Positions 51,915 to 59,746 are shown, numbered from the stretch's first letter. The stretch: 64,000 bases of DNA from Deltaproteobacteria bacterium (GCA_020630875.1 JAHDIH010000005.1:248001-312000); one strand, 5' to 3'. Notes: generated by a model from the sequence alone, not told the origin. Translations and numbers: made by a program.

Positions 51915-51920
51915 TATGCT
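51915..51920 (+). promoter_or_regulatory. TATGCT hexamer before zinc-finger paralog B
   Basis: TATGCT lies six bases before the GTG at 51927; no ribosome site. Together with the gap after paralog A it suggests a separate promoter. Confidence 0.42.
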
Positions 51921-51926
51921 TGCTAG

Positions 51927-52346
51927 GTGCAGCAGACTGATGCCAACTACCGCTACCAAGATGCAAAAGAAAACTGTGGGATGTGCGAGCTTCCGGCAAC
52001 CGCAGAGTGTCGCCGGTGCAAACGCCCCACGTGCGATGACGACCACGATAAAGCCACTAAGTTCTGCGAAGACTGTTTTATTGAATGGACAGAGATTGCA
52101 GGCGAACCGCCAGAAAAGCCGCTTTCCGCGGTAGTACCCACATTCTTCGCCGGGATGGCAATTGCTGCGTTGGTCGCGCCAGTGTCGGTGGGCGTCAGCT
52201 TACTTTTGGCCGTTGTTGGCGGAGCTTCTCTAATGGGGACCGCGGGAGTTGCGGTGACTCAGCGGATTGAAAACCGAAATGCGGCCACCCGTATGCAACA
52301 GTTTATCGCGACCTCAAAGCGAAAGTTGATCGAGTCCGGTGACTGA
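51927..52346 (+). CDS. zinc-finger membrane protein, paralog B
   Basis: Same architecture as paralog A: NYRYQDAKENCGMCELPATAEC, CRRCKRPTCDDDHDKATKFCEDC, WTEI, a membrane hairpin (VPTFFAGMAIAALVAPVSVGVSLLLAVVG) and a basic end QFIATSKRKLIESGD. At the sixth position DDHDKAT carries His where the others have Phe. GTG start at 51927. Its stop codon overlaps, by 8 bases, the start of the damaged copy that follows, so that copy was once translated from the same message. Confidence 0.7.
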   Translation: MQQTDANYRYQDAKENCGMCELPATAECRRCKRPTCDDDHDKATKFCEDCFIEWTEIAGEPPEKPLSAVVPTFFAGMAIAALVAPVSVGVSLLLAVVGGASLMGTAGVAVTQRIENRNAATRMQQFIATSKRKLIESGD

Positions 52347-52502
52347 GACGTGTGAGTTGTGTTCTGGGGCTGGACATCATGTTGCGCGCGATGTCGGAGT
52401 TACGTTTGTGACAACCAATGTAGTGAGGGCACTGGTTTTTGTAGAATGTGTCAAACTAAATGGAAGTTTAGCGAGTCGCTTCCTTCAGCGAGGTATTTGT
52501 GA
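52339..52502 (+). pseudogene. frameshifted, truncated zinc-finger paralog
   Basis: GTG 52339 (overlapping the end of paralog B) reads VTETCELCSGA, matching the first half of the family finger. One base is then missing at about 52372-52373: continuing one frame over gives TSCCARCRSYVCDNQC and GTGFCRMCQTKWKF, an exact fit to the rest of the finger. That frame stops at TGA 52500. No membrane hairpin or basic tail can be found in the following 140 bases, so the copy is both frameshifted and truncated. The remaining bases to paralog C show no gene. Confidence 0.75.
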
Positions 52503-52642
52503 TCAAAGGAGTATACTCTGAACTTTCAAAATCGTATTGTTTTTACTCTTCGGCTGCGTCTGCATTTATGGACAAAGGTTAGCTGTACTTGTCGTAGCAG
52601 CACTGTTCACGGCGCGTGCATAGCGCAAAAAAGCGGTGTGGA

Positions 52643-53128
52643 ATGACTAACATCGGCTATCGCTCCCAGAAGATGCAAGAGAAGTGCGGGCTTTGCGACT
52701 CCCCTGCAACGTCTGGCTGCGTTCGTTGTGAGCGTCCGACTTGCAGTGATGACTTTGATGTTGAGACCGGGTTTTGTGAGGATTGCTTTGTGGAGTGGGC
52801 TGATGCAAAGCCAGTGGTGGCGAAACCTAAGTCGCTACTTGAACCGATAGTGCCTTTTTCTGGAGGCATGTTCTCTCTTGCAGCTGTGGCAATGTTTGTT
52901 GGCGCCCCAGTCGCTGTTACTTTATCCCTTGTATTCATCGCGGGAGGGGCCCTCGGTATCGGCGCCGTGGCCGATTCCGTGAATCGAACGGTGAAAAGAA
53001 GGATCGAAAAACGAAGGTCCGAAGCGGCCAGAAAAGCATTTTTAGTCTCTGCTGAGAGAAAGTTACTAAGTTCAGGTGCCACTACTTTGAGCCCACAGCC
53101 AAAAGTTGCAGAATTAGAGCATGACTAA
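52643..53128 (+). CDS. zinc-finger membrane protein, paralog C
   Basis: Starts MTNIGYRSQKMQEKCGLCD (ATG 52643; an upstream in-frame start would add nine non-conserved residues). The finger is CGLCDSPATSGC, CERPTCSDDFDVETGFCEDC, then WADAK, a membrane hairpin (MFSLAAVAMFVGAPVAVTLSLVFIAGGALGIGAV), a basic helix with many Arg (VKRRIEKRRSEAARKAFL) and the SAERKLLSSG ending, plus an extra 17-residue tail. Its stop region overlaps the ATG of paralog D by 8 bases, so C and D are co-translated. Confidence 0.7.
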   Translation: MTNIGYRSQKMQEKCGLCDSPATSGCVRCERPTCSDDFDVETGFCEDCFVEWADAKPVVAKPKSLLEPIVPFSGGMFSLAAVAMFVGAPVAVTLSLVFIAGGALGIGAVADSVNRTVKRRIEKRRSEAARKAFLVSAERKLLSSGATTLSPQPKVAELEHD

Positions 53129-53549
53129 CCAAGACTACCGCTCCCAAGATGTGCACGAGAGCTGTGGGCTGTGCGACGTGCCGGCAACGTCGAGTTGCGT
53201 CCGCTGCAAGAGGCCAGCATGCGATAACGATTTCGTTCCAGAAACAAGCTTTTGCAGCGGATGCCAAAAAGAGTGGCAGAAGGTCTCGCCGCCTCCCAAA
53301 GAGATAAGGTCGTTTACTGCTCCTGCGCTAGGTTTCGCTGTGTTTGCTTGGGCTTCGGCTATTTTTGCTTCTCTCCCTATCACTCACACCCTGTGGATAG
53401 CAGGAGCGGGTGTTCTTGGAGCGGGGGTCGCTGCTGACATGGCCGTGCAAGAGGTTACCAAACGAATTGAAGATCGAAAGACAGATAAACTCCGAAAGAA
53501 GTTTATCGAAACCTCTGAGCGGAAATTGATTGGACCTGGAAATCACTGA
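53121..53549 (+). CDS. zinc-finger membrane protein, paralog D
   Basis: Very close to C at the start (MTNQDYRSQDVHESCGLCD), with CVRCKRPACDNDFVPETSFCSGC, EWQKVS, a membrane hairpin (LGFAVFAWASAIFASL, TLWIAGAGVLGAGVAADMA) and the basic end KKFIETSERKLIGPGNH. The resemblance of the starts of C and D, and of the endings of B, C and D, points to recent tandem duplication. It is coupled to C by an 8-base overlap. The next 160 bases contain no gene, only the hexamer before paralog E. Confidence 0.7.
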   Translation: MTNQDYRSQDVHESCGLCDVPATSSCVRCKRPACDNDFVPETSFCSGCQKEWQKVSPPPKEIRSFTAPALGFAVFAWASAIFASLPITHTLWIAGAGVLGAGVAADMAVQEVTKRIEDRKTDKLRKKFIETSERKLIGPGNH

Positions 53550-53699
53550 TGGGCTTTTCTTTTGAGAGTAAATACGCTCGTTATTTCGGGGCCAGCTCCC
53601 AACTGCCCCAACACATCGGTAGTACTTTTGTATAACTAGACGGACTGAAATTCTTCGTGCCCGAGTTTCGATTGGATGGTCTTTCTACGGCCTCTGTGC

Positions 53700-53705
53700 T
53701 AGTTT
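53700..53705 (+). promoter_or_regulatory. TAGTTT hexamer before zinc-finger paralog E
   Basis: TAGTTT lies seven bases before ATG 53713. It is preceded by TGTGC, so the TG of an extended -10 may be present. Confidence 0.38.
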
Positions 53706-53712
53706 GAAGATT

Positions 53713-54204
53713 ATGGTGGCCAACTATCGTTCGCAGGAGGTGAATGAGAACTGCGGAATGTGCGACCAGTGGGCCACGGCAAACTGCCGACGCTGCGTTC
53801 TTCCAATTTGCGATGCCCACTTCGAGAAAGAAAAATTACTTTGCTCAGGCTGCTCCGATGAATGGGGTGAGTTATTGAAGTCGATAAAGGAACCGCTTTC
53901 AGAGTATGAAGAAAATTGGTTTGAGGTTGCAGCTCACGTGTTATCGGCATTTGCGGGGTTGACAACGTTCGTTGTTTTTATGGCCGGTGAGTTTTGGGTT
54001 GCAGCCACACTAGGGCTTTTGAGTGGCAGTTTTTATGGAGTTGGCGTTGCTGCACGGAAAAGTCAAAAGTGGCTCGTATCGCGAAAGGCAAAAAAACGCT
54101 TTAAAAAGTTTGCCAATAATGCTCCATCGAGACTTTTGGCACCTGGGCAAAGATTAGCATTGCTGCCAATTGGGGCGGCAATAATTGCGGTTTCTACTTT
54201 ATGA
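53713..54204 (+). CDS. zinc-finger membrane protein, paralog E
   Basis: More diverged member: MVANYRSQEVNENCGMCDQWATANCRRC in part, then CVLPICDAHFEKEKLLCSGC, with a His at the sixth ligand position and a shorter loop, followed by EWGEL. The hydrophobic part (AAHVLSAFAGLTTFVVFMAGEFWVAATLGLLSG) again gives a membrane hairpin, and the tail is very basic (KSQKWLVSRKAKKRFKKF) with RLLAPG before a further hydrophobic end (LPIGAAIIAVSTL) absent from the others. Start at ATG 53713. A PAP2 gene follows after 18 bases. Confidence 0.68.
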   Translation: MVANYRSQEVNENCGMCDQWATANCRRCVLPICDAHFEKEKLLCSGCSDEWGELLKSIKEPLSEYEENWFEVAAHVLSAFAGLTTFVVFMAGEFWVAATLGLLSGSFYGVGVAARKSQKWLVSRKAKKRFKKFANNAPSRLLAPGQRLALLPIGAAIIAVSTL

Positions 54205-54208
54205 CCAT

Positions 54209-54214
54209 TATAAT
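54209..54214 (+). promoter_or_regulatory. TATAAT -10 element before PAP2 gene
   Basis: A consensus TATAAT lies eight bases before the ATG at 54223, leaving a leader of at most two bases. Confidence 0.5.
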
Positions 54215-54222
54215 GCCGCGGC

Positions 54223-55203
54223 ATGCGGAAACAGTTAATGGGCGTAGTTTTGGTGTTGGTATCTGTTCAGCTTAGCTTCGCGCAAGGTGGGGCGAACGAT
54301 CCATCTGCCGAGCCAAAGGCTTCGGAGACAGCTGCCTCGCAAGAAGCGCCTGCGGGCATAGTACATTTGGAAGAGGCTAAGAATTCATCACACGTGGCCC
54401 CCGCGACGCTGGAAGCCGAAACTGCTGACTCTTCGCCCCCTAAGGCGGCTAACTCCTCACGCCGGCATCCTCGCGAGTTTTCTTCTGATTTTTGGACGAC
54501 CGGAGGGATGGTTCCGTTTGTCTATATTCCGGCGGTAGCTACGGTCGGTTTAGAGTTCGCGGGCTCTCGCTCTACGCCACTTTTTTTCTCTGATACCGCC
54601 GGCGGTGCTGAGAACATGAAAGATAAGCAGCTCTCCTTCAGTTGGGTGGTTGGTAGCACCGTTGGTGTTGCTGGTCTCTTCGCCGCGATTCCGTCGGATG
54701 CTCGTTGGTATCATGTCAAAGGAATGAGCCAGGCCGTGCTTACTACTGGCATGCTCACGAATTTGGCAAAGTGGACCTTCTCTCGCCATAGGCCTGACTG
54801 GCAGCCAGGGGAGACTGGAGACCAACGAAAGTCATTCTTCTCTGGACATTCCTCGATTACATTGGCAACCACGACTTACGCCACGCTCTATTTGAGTGGG
54901 CACTTATTTCGGCAAACAAGCGGGGCGGGGGCGCGGGTGGCAGAAGGAGTAACCTACGCCGCATTGCTAGCTGCATCAATATACGTTCCTTGGGAACGAG
55001 TGCATCACAATCGGCATCATTTATCCGATGTGTTGACGGGGTCTGCGGTAGGTATTGCCAGTTCCACCATTTTCTATTTCTGGCAACAACGTAGGTACCA
55101 AAGAGCGTTGGCCCGCTTCGAAGCCTCCCAGGCACCGGCGGTCGTGGTCTTGCCCATGGTCGACAGCGACACCGCAGGCGTAATTCTCACGTGGAGTCGT
55201 TAG
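54223..55203 (+). CDS. PAP2-family phosphatase
   Basis: Signal-like start MRKQLMGVVLVLVSVQLSFAQ and a Pro/Ala/Ser-rich region to residue 85. The PAP2 core follows with membrane segments and the three catalytic motifs: KWTFSRHRPD (K-x6-RP), SFFSGHSS (usually PSGH) and RVHHNRHHLSDVLTG (with the catalytic His and Asp). It is expected to remove phosphate from lipid phosphates such as undecaprenyl pyrophosphate or phosphatidic acid on the periplasmic side. The PSGH Pro is replaced by Phe. It sits between zinc-finger paralogs E and F; a functional link is possible but unproven. Confidence 0.85.
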   Translation: MRKQLMGVVLVLVSVQLSFAQGGANDPSAEPKASETAASQEAPAGIVHLEEAKNSSHVAPATLEAETADSSPPKAANSSRRHPREFSSDFWTTGGMVPFVYIPAVATVGLEFAGSRSTPLFFSDTAGGAENMKDKQLSFSWVVGSTVGVAGLFAAIPSDARWYHVKGMSQAVLTTGMLTNLAKWTFSRHRPDWQPGETGDQRKSFFSGHSSITLATTTYATLYLSGHLFRQTSGAGARVAEGVTYAALLAASIYVPWERVHHNRHHLSDVLTGSAVGIASSTIFYFWQQRRYQRALARFEASQAPAVVVLPMVDSDTAGVILTWSR

Positions 55204-55204
55204 C

Positions 55205-55669
55205 ATGGCATTTCGAGGGCAGGGATCCGGAGGCGATATTTGTTTCTATTGTGATGCTCTTGAAACGGCAAGATGCGAGCGCTGCAACATTCCCTTATGT
55301 TTCGAACACGAAAACCTCTACTGTGAAGACTGCACGCGTGGCCTGTCAGATGTGGAGCACGAAGAACTAGTTGCCATTGATCAGCAATCTCACAAGCGAA
55401 TGATGAATGCAGCGAAAGCGGCAACGCTAGGCGTGGTAGGCTTGACGGCGTCGTTTTTGTTTGCCGCCGCAAATGTTGGTGGCGGGGGAGCACTGTTTGT
55501 TGTTGGTGGTCTTTTGACGCTTGGTGGCTCTATAATTGCCCTGCAAGGAGACCGAACTCCGCAGTCGCACAAGTTACAACAGGTGGCCGAAGCGCGGAAA
55601 AAGTATCTCTCTAAAAAAGTAATCCGTGCACTTCCACCTGCAACAAGCAACGATCCCGATGAACCGTAA
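55205..55669 (+). CDS. zinc-finger membrane protein, divergent paralog F
   Basis: The Cys cluster CFYCDALETARCERCNIPLC with FEHENLYCEDC keeps C-x2-C-x7-C-x2-C-x4-C, but the loop to the last pair is seven residues with a His. It lacks the YRSQ start. A membrane hairpin follows (TLGVVGLTASFLFAAANVGGGGALFVVGGLLTLGGSII) and a basic end (KKYLSKKVIRALPP). It begins one base after the PAP2 stop, so both are in one unit. A small frame overlaps its end. Confidence 0.66.
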   Translation: MAFRGQGSGGDICFYCDALETARCERCNIPLCFEHENLYCEDCTRGLSDVEHEELVAIDQQSHKRMMNAAKAATLGVVGLTASFLFAAANVGGGGALFVVGGLLTLGGSIIALQGDRTPQSHKLQQVAEARKKYLSKKVIRALPPATSNDPDEP

Positions 55670-55832
55670 CTTTTGTCCAACCGCGAGCGGCGAAATGCAA
55701 CTACCGTTGACGTTGTGGTGTTGCCGGCGCCCGATTATTCGAGCTCCTTTGACCGGAGCTGTCGGAGGTCTCGTTGCGCCAATACTCACGTATCTTGGCG
55801 TCCCAATTTTCGGCCTGCTTAAGTGCCCGTAG
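55659..55832 (+). CDS. possible 57-residue Cys-containing membrane peptide
   Basis: ATG 55659 overlaps the end of paralog F by 11 bases and gives 57 residues: MNRNFCPTASGEMQLPLTLW, CCRRP, and a Gly/Leu-rich hydrophobic stretch (LTGAVGGLVAPILTYLGVPIFGLL) ending KCP. The Cys-Pro and Cys-Cys pairs followed by a membrane stretch resemble a shortened version of the neighbouring design. The overlap with F suggests translational coupling. It is short and I have no family for it. Confidence 0.42.
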   Translation: MNRNFCPTASGEMQLPLTLWCCRRPIIRAPLTGAVGGLVAPILTYLGVPIFGLLKCP

Positions 55833-55842
55833 GATACTTTGC

Positions 55843-55890
55843 GTGACTTTCCCCATGCCACTCGGACGAATTGTTGTTAGGGAAAGTCAC
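55843..55890. repeat. perfect 11-bp inverted repeat between convergent units
   Basis: GTGACTTTCCC (55843-55853) and GGGAAAGTCAC (55880-55890) are exact reverse complements separated by 26 bases. No T-run follows on either strand. It may fold into a long hairpin that ends both converging transcripts, or it may be a protein site. Confidence 0.6.
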
Positions 55891-55918
55891 ACCGACCTCA
55901 AGTATTTTCAACGTCGCA

Positions 55919-58492
55919 CTATTTGAGCGACTTTGAGGCGATCTCGAATACATCGCTGGACGGTTTGGCGTCAATGATTGACTGAAGTGCCGCCTTCATT
56001 TGGTGTTGGGTTGGTTCGTCAAATTTCTTCCACTGTGCAAAAGCTAGCGTCAGCCGTGATGCTATTTGTGGGTTCAGTTTGTCCAGTGCGATGCATTGCT
56101 CAGCGGTGAAGTGGTAACCCGAGCCGTCTTTGGCGTGAAACCTAAGTAAGTTTCCGCGCGCAAATGCTCCTATTAACGAGCGTACTTTGTTGGGGTTCTT
56201 CATTGAGAAAGCTTCGTGCCCCATTAGCTTCTTTACGTCATCCAAAACATTGTTACGAGAGGACATAGCCTGCACGCTAAACCATTTGTCCATGATCAGC
56301 GGGTCGCTCTTCCATTGCTTTTCAAACGCGTCTAGGGTTTCTTGCCGGTGGCTGCTGACGGTCTCACCTAAGATAGAAAGCGCGGCCAGTTGATCGGTCA
56401 TGTTGGTCGCTGTATCAAAGTGTTTGCGCGCAACAAGAAGTGCTTCTTCGTCTTCTGTGGCGCACAGGTAGCTGATGGCAAGGTTCCGTAACCGTCTTTT
56501 GCCAATGGCCGCTGGAGTAAGCGAAAACGACTTAGACTTTGCTGAGTTTGCGATTTTCCGCAGGTCTTCGGACAGAGCTTGCGCTATCGCCAATTTGGCG
56601 GCGTTTCTTTTGCGGTCTAATGTTTCATAGTCAACTACCACTTGCTTGTCCGCTAAATAGGTTAAACCAGGAAGCGTAAGAAGCTCAGCTTTCAAAGAGT
56701 CCGAGATGGTAGTGTCCCTAGCGATTGTTTCGAGTGCGTAGAGGTAATCGTTGCTTTGGTTCTCGGTTAAAATGGCTCCCCGATGAGCTTCTTGTGCTGC
56801 ATCCCATCGGTTGAATCCATCACTATCTTTAGCAAGTAGGTGCAACAAGTCAGACTCGCTGTAATCGCATGAAAGCTTAACGGGCGCGCTAAAACTTCGA
56901 AGTAGGGAAGGTACCGGCTTTTCCAACACTTTTTCGAAGACAAACGACTGTTGTTGGTGCCGTAGCTCCAAAGAGTGGTTGGTGCTCTCTACTCCTTTGT
57001 AGCTGGTATTTAAATCTCCATTTTGTCCCACCAGCCCGACATGGACTGGGATCAAGAATGCTGGCTTGTCGGTTTGACCGGGGGTGTCCGGAACCTTTTG
57101 CCCGAGTGTCAATGTGTAAGTTTGGGCTGCCTCATCGTAGGTGCCCGCTGCGGAAATCTCTGGCGTACCTGCATAGTCGTACCAGTGTTTGAATTGATCG
57201 AGTTTCTTGCCTGAGGCATCAGCCATGCATTGAACAAAGTCGTCGGTGGTAACGGCTTGACCATCATGCCGCTCGAAGTAGAGGTCCGTTGCTTTGCGGT
57301 AGGTTTCCTTGCCGAGCAAGTTGGCTTGCATGCGAACTACTTCAGCACCTTTTTCGTAGATGGTCGTGGTATAGAAATTGTTAATTTCGATGAAGGATGC
57401 CGGACGGACCGGATGTGCCATTGGACCTGCATCTTCTTCGAATTGCCTTGCCCTTAGTCCTCGCACATCTCCAATTCTACAAACACTGCGGTCGTTTAGA
57501 TCTGCGGAAAACTCTTGATCTCTGAATACGGTGAGGCCTTCTTTGAGGGACAGCTGAAACCAATCACGACACGTAATGCGGTTCCCCGTCCAGTTATGAA
57601 AGTATTCGTGCGCGATGACGCTTTCGATTCCGAGATAATCATTGTCTGTCGCTGTGTCTTGTCTAGCCAAAACATATTTTGAGTTGAAAACATTCAGCCC
57701 CTTGTTCTCCATTGCGCCCATGTTGAAGTCGTTGACCGCAACAATGTTGTAGACGTCTAGGTCGTAGCTGCGACCGTAGACTTCTTCATCCCATTTCATT
57801 GATTTAATAAGAGAAGTCATCGCGTGGTCGCATTTGTCTATGTTTTCTGGCTCTACGTAGATTCGCAAGTCAACCTTGCGACCTTCCGCGGTTGTGTAGT
57901 CTTTTTGAATGTGTTCAAGCTTGCCGGCGACAAGTGCGAATAGGTACGCAGGTTTGGGGTGCGGGTCGTTCCATTCGGCGAAGTGCGTTGTTTCGTCAAT
58001 GTCGCCGGTGCTTCCTGGGTTTCCGTTGGACAATAGGACCGGAAAGTCATTTTTGTTTGCTTCAATTCTCACGTTAAAAACACTCATTACATCGGGACGG
58101 TCCGGGTAATAAGTAATCTTGCGAAAACCTTGCGCTTCGCATTGGGTACAGAAATTTCCTGAGGATAGATAAAGTCCCTCAAGGGCGGTGTTGGCTTCAG
58201 GGTTGATGGTTACTTCAGTCTCCAACACAAAGCTTCCTGGAGGGCTTGTAAGAGTGAGTCCCTTATCATCCAGTTTGTAACTGTTATTGCTTAGTTCTTC
58301 ACCGTTGAGTTTGATGGAGTCGGGGGTGATTTTTTCGCCGTTGAGAAAAACAGTTTCTCCACTGTTGTCGATGTGCAACGTAGACCGAACTTTGGTCGCG
58401 GTAGGGTGCAACGTAAAATGAAGTGAAACATTCTTTACAGAAAACGTTGGCGGTTGGTAGTCGCGAAGGAAAATCTCTGAGGGTTGACTCAT
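55919..58492 (-). CDS. pepN: aminopeptidase N
   Basis: PepN is a zinc M1 aminopeptidase that trims N-terminal residues from peptides in the cytoplasm. It carries GAMEN in NMGAMENKGLNVFNS, the metal motif VIAHEYFHNWTGNRITCRDWFQLSLKEG split as His-Glu-x2-His and a downstream Glu, and the N-terminal FRKITYYPDRPDVMSVF region. The 857 residues approach the length of E. coli PepN (870). TAGACT lies exactly six bases before the ATG with no ribosome site. It is convergent with the zinc-finger cluster and divergent from the cupredoxin gene. Confidence 0.96.
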   Translation of the reverse strand: MSQPSEIFLRDYQPPTFSVKNVSLHFTLHPTATKVRSTLHIDNSGETVFLNGEKITPDSIKLNGEELSNNSYKLDDKGLTLTSPPGSFVLETEVTINPEANTALEGLYLSSGNFCTQCEAQGFRKITYYPDRPDVMSVFNVRIEANKNDFPVLLSNGNPGSTGDIDETTHFAEWNDPHPKPAYLFALVAGKLEHIQKDYTTAEGRKVDLRIYVEPENIDKCDHAMTSLIKSMKWDEEVYGRSYDLDVYNIVAVNDFNMGAMENKGLNVFNSKYVLARQDTATDNDYLGIESVIAHEYFHNWTGNRITCRDWFQLSLKEGLTVFRDQEFSADLNDRSVCRIGDVRGLRARQFEEDAGPMAHPVRPASFIEINNFYTTTIYEKGAEVVRMQANLLGKETYRKATDLYFERHDGQAVTTDDFVQCMADASGKKLDQFKHWYDYAGTPEISAAGTYDEAAQTYTLTLGQKVPDTPGQTDKPAFLIPVHVGLVGQNGDLNTSYKGVESTNHSLELRHQQQSFVFEKVLEKPVPSLLRSFSAPVKLSCDYSESDLLHLLAKDSDGFNRWDAAQEAHRGAILTENQSNDYLYALETIARDTTISDSLKAELLTLPGLTYLADKQVVVDYETLDRKRNAAKLAIAQALSEDLRKIANSAKSKSFSLTPAAIGKRRLRNLAISYLCATEDEEALLVARKHFDTATNMTDQLAALSILGETVSSHRQETLDAFEKQWKSDPLIMDKWFSVQAMSSRNNVLDDVKKLMGHEAFSMKNPNKVRSLIGAFARGNLLRFHAKDGSGYHFTAEQCIALDKLNPQIASRLTLAFAQWKKFDEPTQHQMKAALQSIIDAKPSSDVFEIASKSLK

Positions 58493-58498
58493 TGTCGT

Positions 58499-58504
58499 AG
58501 TCTA
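58499..58504 (-). promoter_or_regulatory. TAnnnT hexamer before pepN
   Basis: TAGACT on the minus strand, then ACGACA, then the ATG of pepN. A TTACAA about 16 bases further upstream may serve as a weak -35. Confidence 0.45.
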
Positions 58505-58576
58505 TATCAGTGAACGTAACTTGTAATATCTTATCAGGACAAACTGTAAAGGAATGGCCATCATAGGTGTCAGCAA

Positions 58577-58600
58577 AGAGAGGAGTCCTGTAACCTCTCT
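58577..58600 (+). promoter_or_regulatory. hairpin just before the cupredoxin start codon
   Basis: AGAGAGG (58577-58583) pairs with CCTCTCT (58594-58600), loop ten bases, ending two bases before the ATG. The left arm continues into AGGAG (58581-58585), so in an mRNA that included it the stem and adjacent loop could hide a ribosome site. The TAACCT hexamer at 58591 overlaps it. Confidence 0.35.
58591..58596 (+). promoter_or_regulatory. TAnnnT hexamer before cupredoxin
   Basis: TAACCT lies six bases before the ATG at 58603; it lies within the hairpin, so promoter and hairpin are alternative readings of the same bases. Confidence 0.3.
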
Positions 58601-58602
58601 CA

Positions 58603-59058
58603 ATGAAGATTGCTTATGTCATGATGTTGTTTTTCTTTGCCTGTGGTAGCGATGGGGGGGCGAAAGACCCCGCAATTGACGCCTCTCCTGGTGCCGATGC
58701 TGCTCCCGATGTTGATGCTCCCGTAGTGGTTGACCCCATGGTCAATGGGTGTACTGAGGCTGCTGCGATGGACATGACAGGGATGGCTCAAGTATCGCTT
58801 CCAGCATGGACTTTTGGTCATACAGCTTGTGTTAAAGTTTCTGCGAATACCACCGTAACCTGGGCTGGGAACTTTGGTACTCATCCGCTAGAAGGCGGGA
58901 CCTCTGAGCAGGGAGTGGCAACCCCTGACGCTGCAAGTCCCATCGCCGGTAATTCACCTGCAGGTGGTGAAGTACAAGTACTTTTCACTGCCTCAGGATC
59001 CTTTCCGTACTATTGCGTGATTCACTTAGGAATGCGCGGTGTAGTTTACGTCGAGTAG
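58603..59058 (+). CDS. cupredoxin-like lipoprotein (type 1 copper)
   Basis: A lipoprotein signal (MKIAYVMMLFFFAC) and an Asp/Ala/Pro-rich linker (PAIDASPGADAAPDVDAP) precede a plastocyanin-like domain. The copper ligands are visible: His in GNFGTHPLEGG and Cys, His and Met in YYCVIHLGMRGVV, i.e. Cys-x2-His-x2-Met as in amicyanin. Strand elements VKVSANTTVTWAGN and VQVLFTASGSFPYYC are characteristic. It likely carries one electron in the periplasm, anchored to a membrane. Its partner is unknown; no oxidase lies next to it. The ends of this and the convergent lipoprotein gene are 3 bases apart. Confidence 0.82.
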   Translation: MKIAYVMMLFFFACGSDGGAKDPAIDASPGADAAPDVDAPVVVDPMVNGCTEAAAMDMTGMAQVSLPAWTFGHTACVKVSANTTVTWAGNFGTHPLEGGTSEQGVATPDAASPIAGNSPAGGEVQVLFTASGSFPYYCVIHLGMRGVVYVE

Positions 59059-59061
59059 CGC

Positions 59062-59733
59062 CTACTGACTAATTGGCGTATCGGAAGCGATTGAGAACGT
59101 GCCATCGCCGTCGTCTTTGAAAATCTTAACCGAAGAGGCGGCGTTGGTTTCAAAGGTGGATTGTAAATCCGCATTCTCCGTCGCGTTTACGGTAAAAATG
59201 TTGTCTTGATCTAAGGTCGCCGCGTTCCACGCTACATTTGCAAATAGGGCAGCAACGTCGATGCCAATAAATATATCATCGGAAGAAAAGTCAATTTCCT
59301 CTACGGTGCGCGTCACCGCATCGGTGGGCAGTGATACACGGAATGGCCTTACAAACTCTGTAATTCCTTCAAAGAAGAGTGAGTTGCTTGCGATAAACGG
59401 AGGCGCGCCGGGGTCGAGAGGGAAGCTCGCTAAACTTAAAGCCAGGGTCATTTCGCAAACTGTAGGTGTTTCTACCAAAGCTATCTTAGCGGTCGGTGCC
59501 ACTTCGACTCCTGTTAGTGCGTCGGTAATGACTACACTGTCGCCGCCGCATTCTTTGGCCGACAAATTATCTAGATTTAGAAAAAGTGAGGAGACGCTGT
59601 TTCTATTTTGCGCGGGGGTTATCCGGGCTACTTCAAAGTCCGAGCTGTAGGTTACGATTTGCAGAGACGGCGCTTCAGAGCCACTACCACATGCTGCGGC
59701 GAAGAATAATATCAAGACGTTAGTCGCTCTCAC
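59062..59733 (-). CDS. lipoprotein, beta-rich, unknown function
   Basis: Not recognised. Signal peptide MRATNVLILFFAAAC with lipobox AAAC; the mature 209 residues have two Cys (KECGGD, PTVCEM) and alternate hydrophobic and polar residues in the way of beta-sandwich domains (LALSLASFPLDPG, IDVAALFANVAWN). GTG start preceded at seven bases by TACGCT, again without a ribosome site. Its end faces the cupredoxin gene end; thiE ends 26 bases upstream of its start on the same strand, but the hexamer suggests its own promoter. Confidence 0.62.
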   Translation of the reverse strand: MRATNVLILFFAAACGSGSEAPSLQIVTYSSDFEVARITPAQNRNSVSSLFLNLDNLSAKECGGDSVVITDALTGVEVAPTAKIALVETPTVCEMTLALSLASFPLDPGAPPFIASNSLFFEGITEFVRPFRVSLPTDAVTRTVEEIDFSSDDIFIGIDVAALFANVAWNAATLDQDNIFTVNATENADLQSTFETNAASSVKIFKDDGDGTFSIASDTPISQ

Positions 59734-59740
59734 GAACGAG

Positions 59741-59746
59741 AGCGTA
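59741..59746 (-). promoter_or_regulatory. TAnnnT hexamer before lipoprotein 59733
   Basis: TACGCT on the minus strand lies seven bases before GTG 59733, no ribosome site. Confidence 0.38.

Noticed and set aside
51838..51926. Missing zinc-finger copy between paralogs A and B
   Set aside because: Only 89 bases, no Cys-rich frame on either strand.
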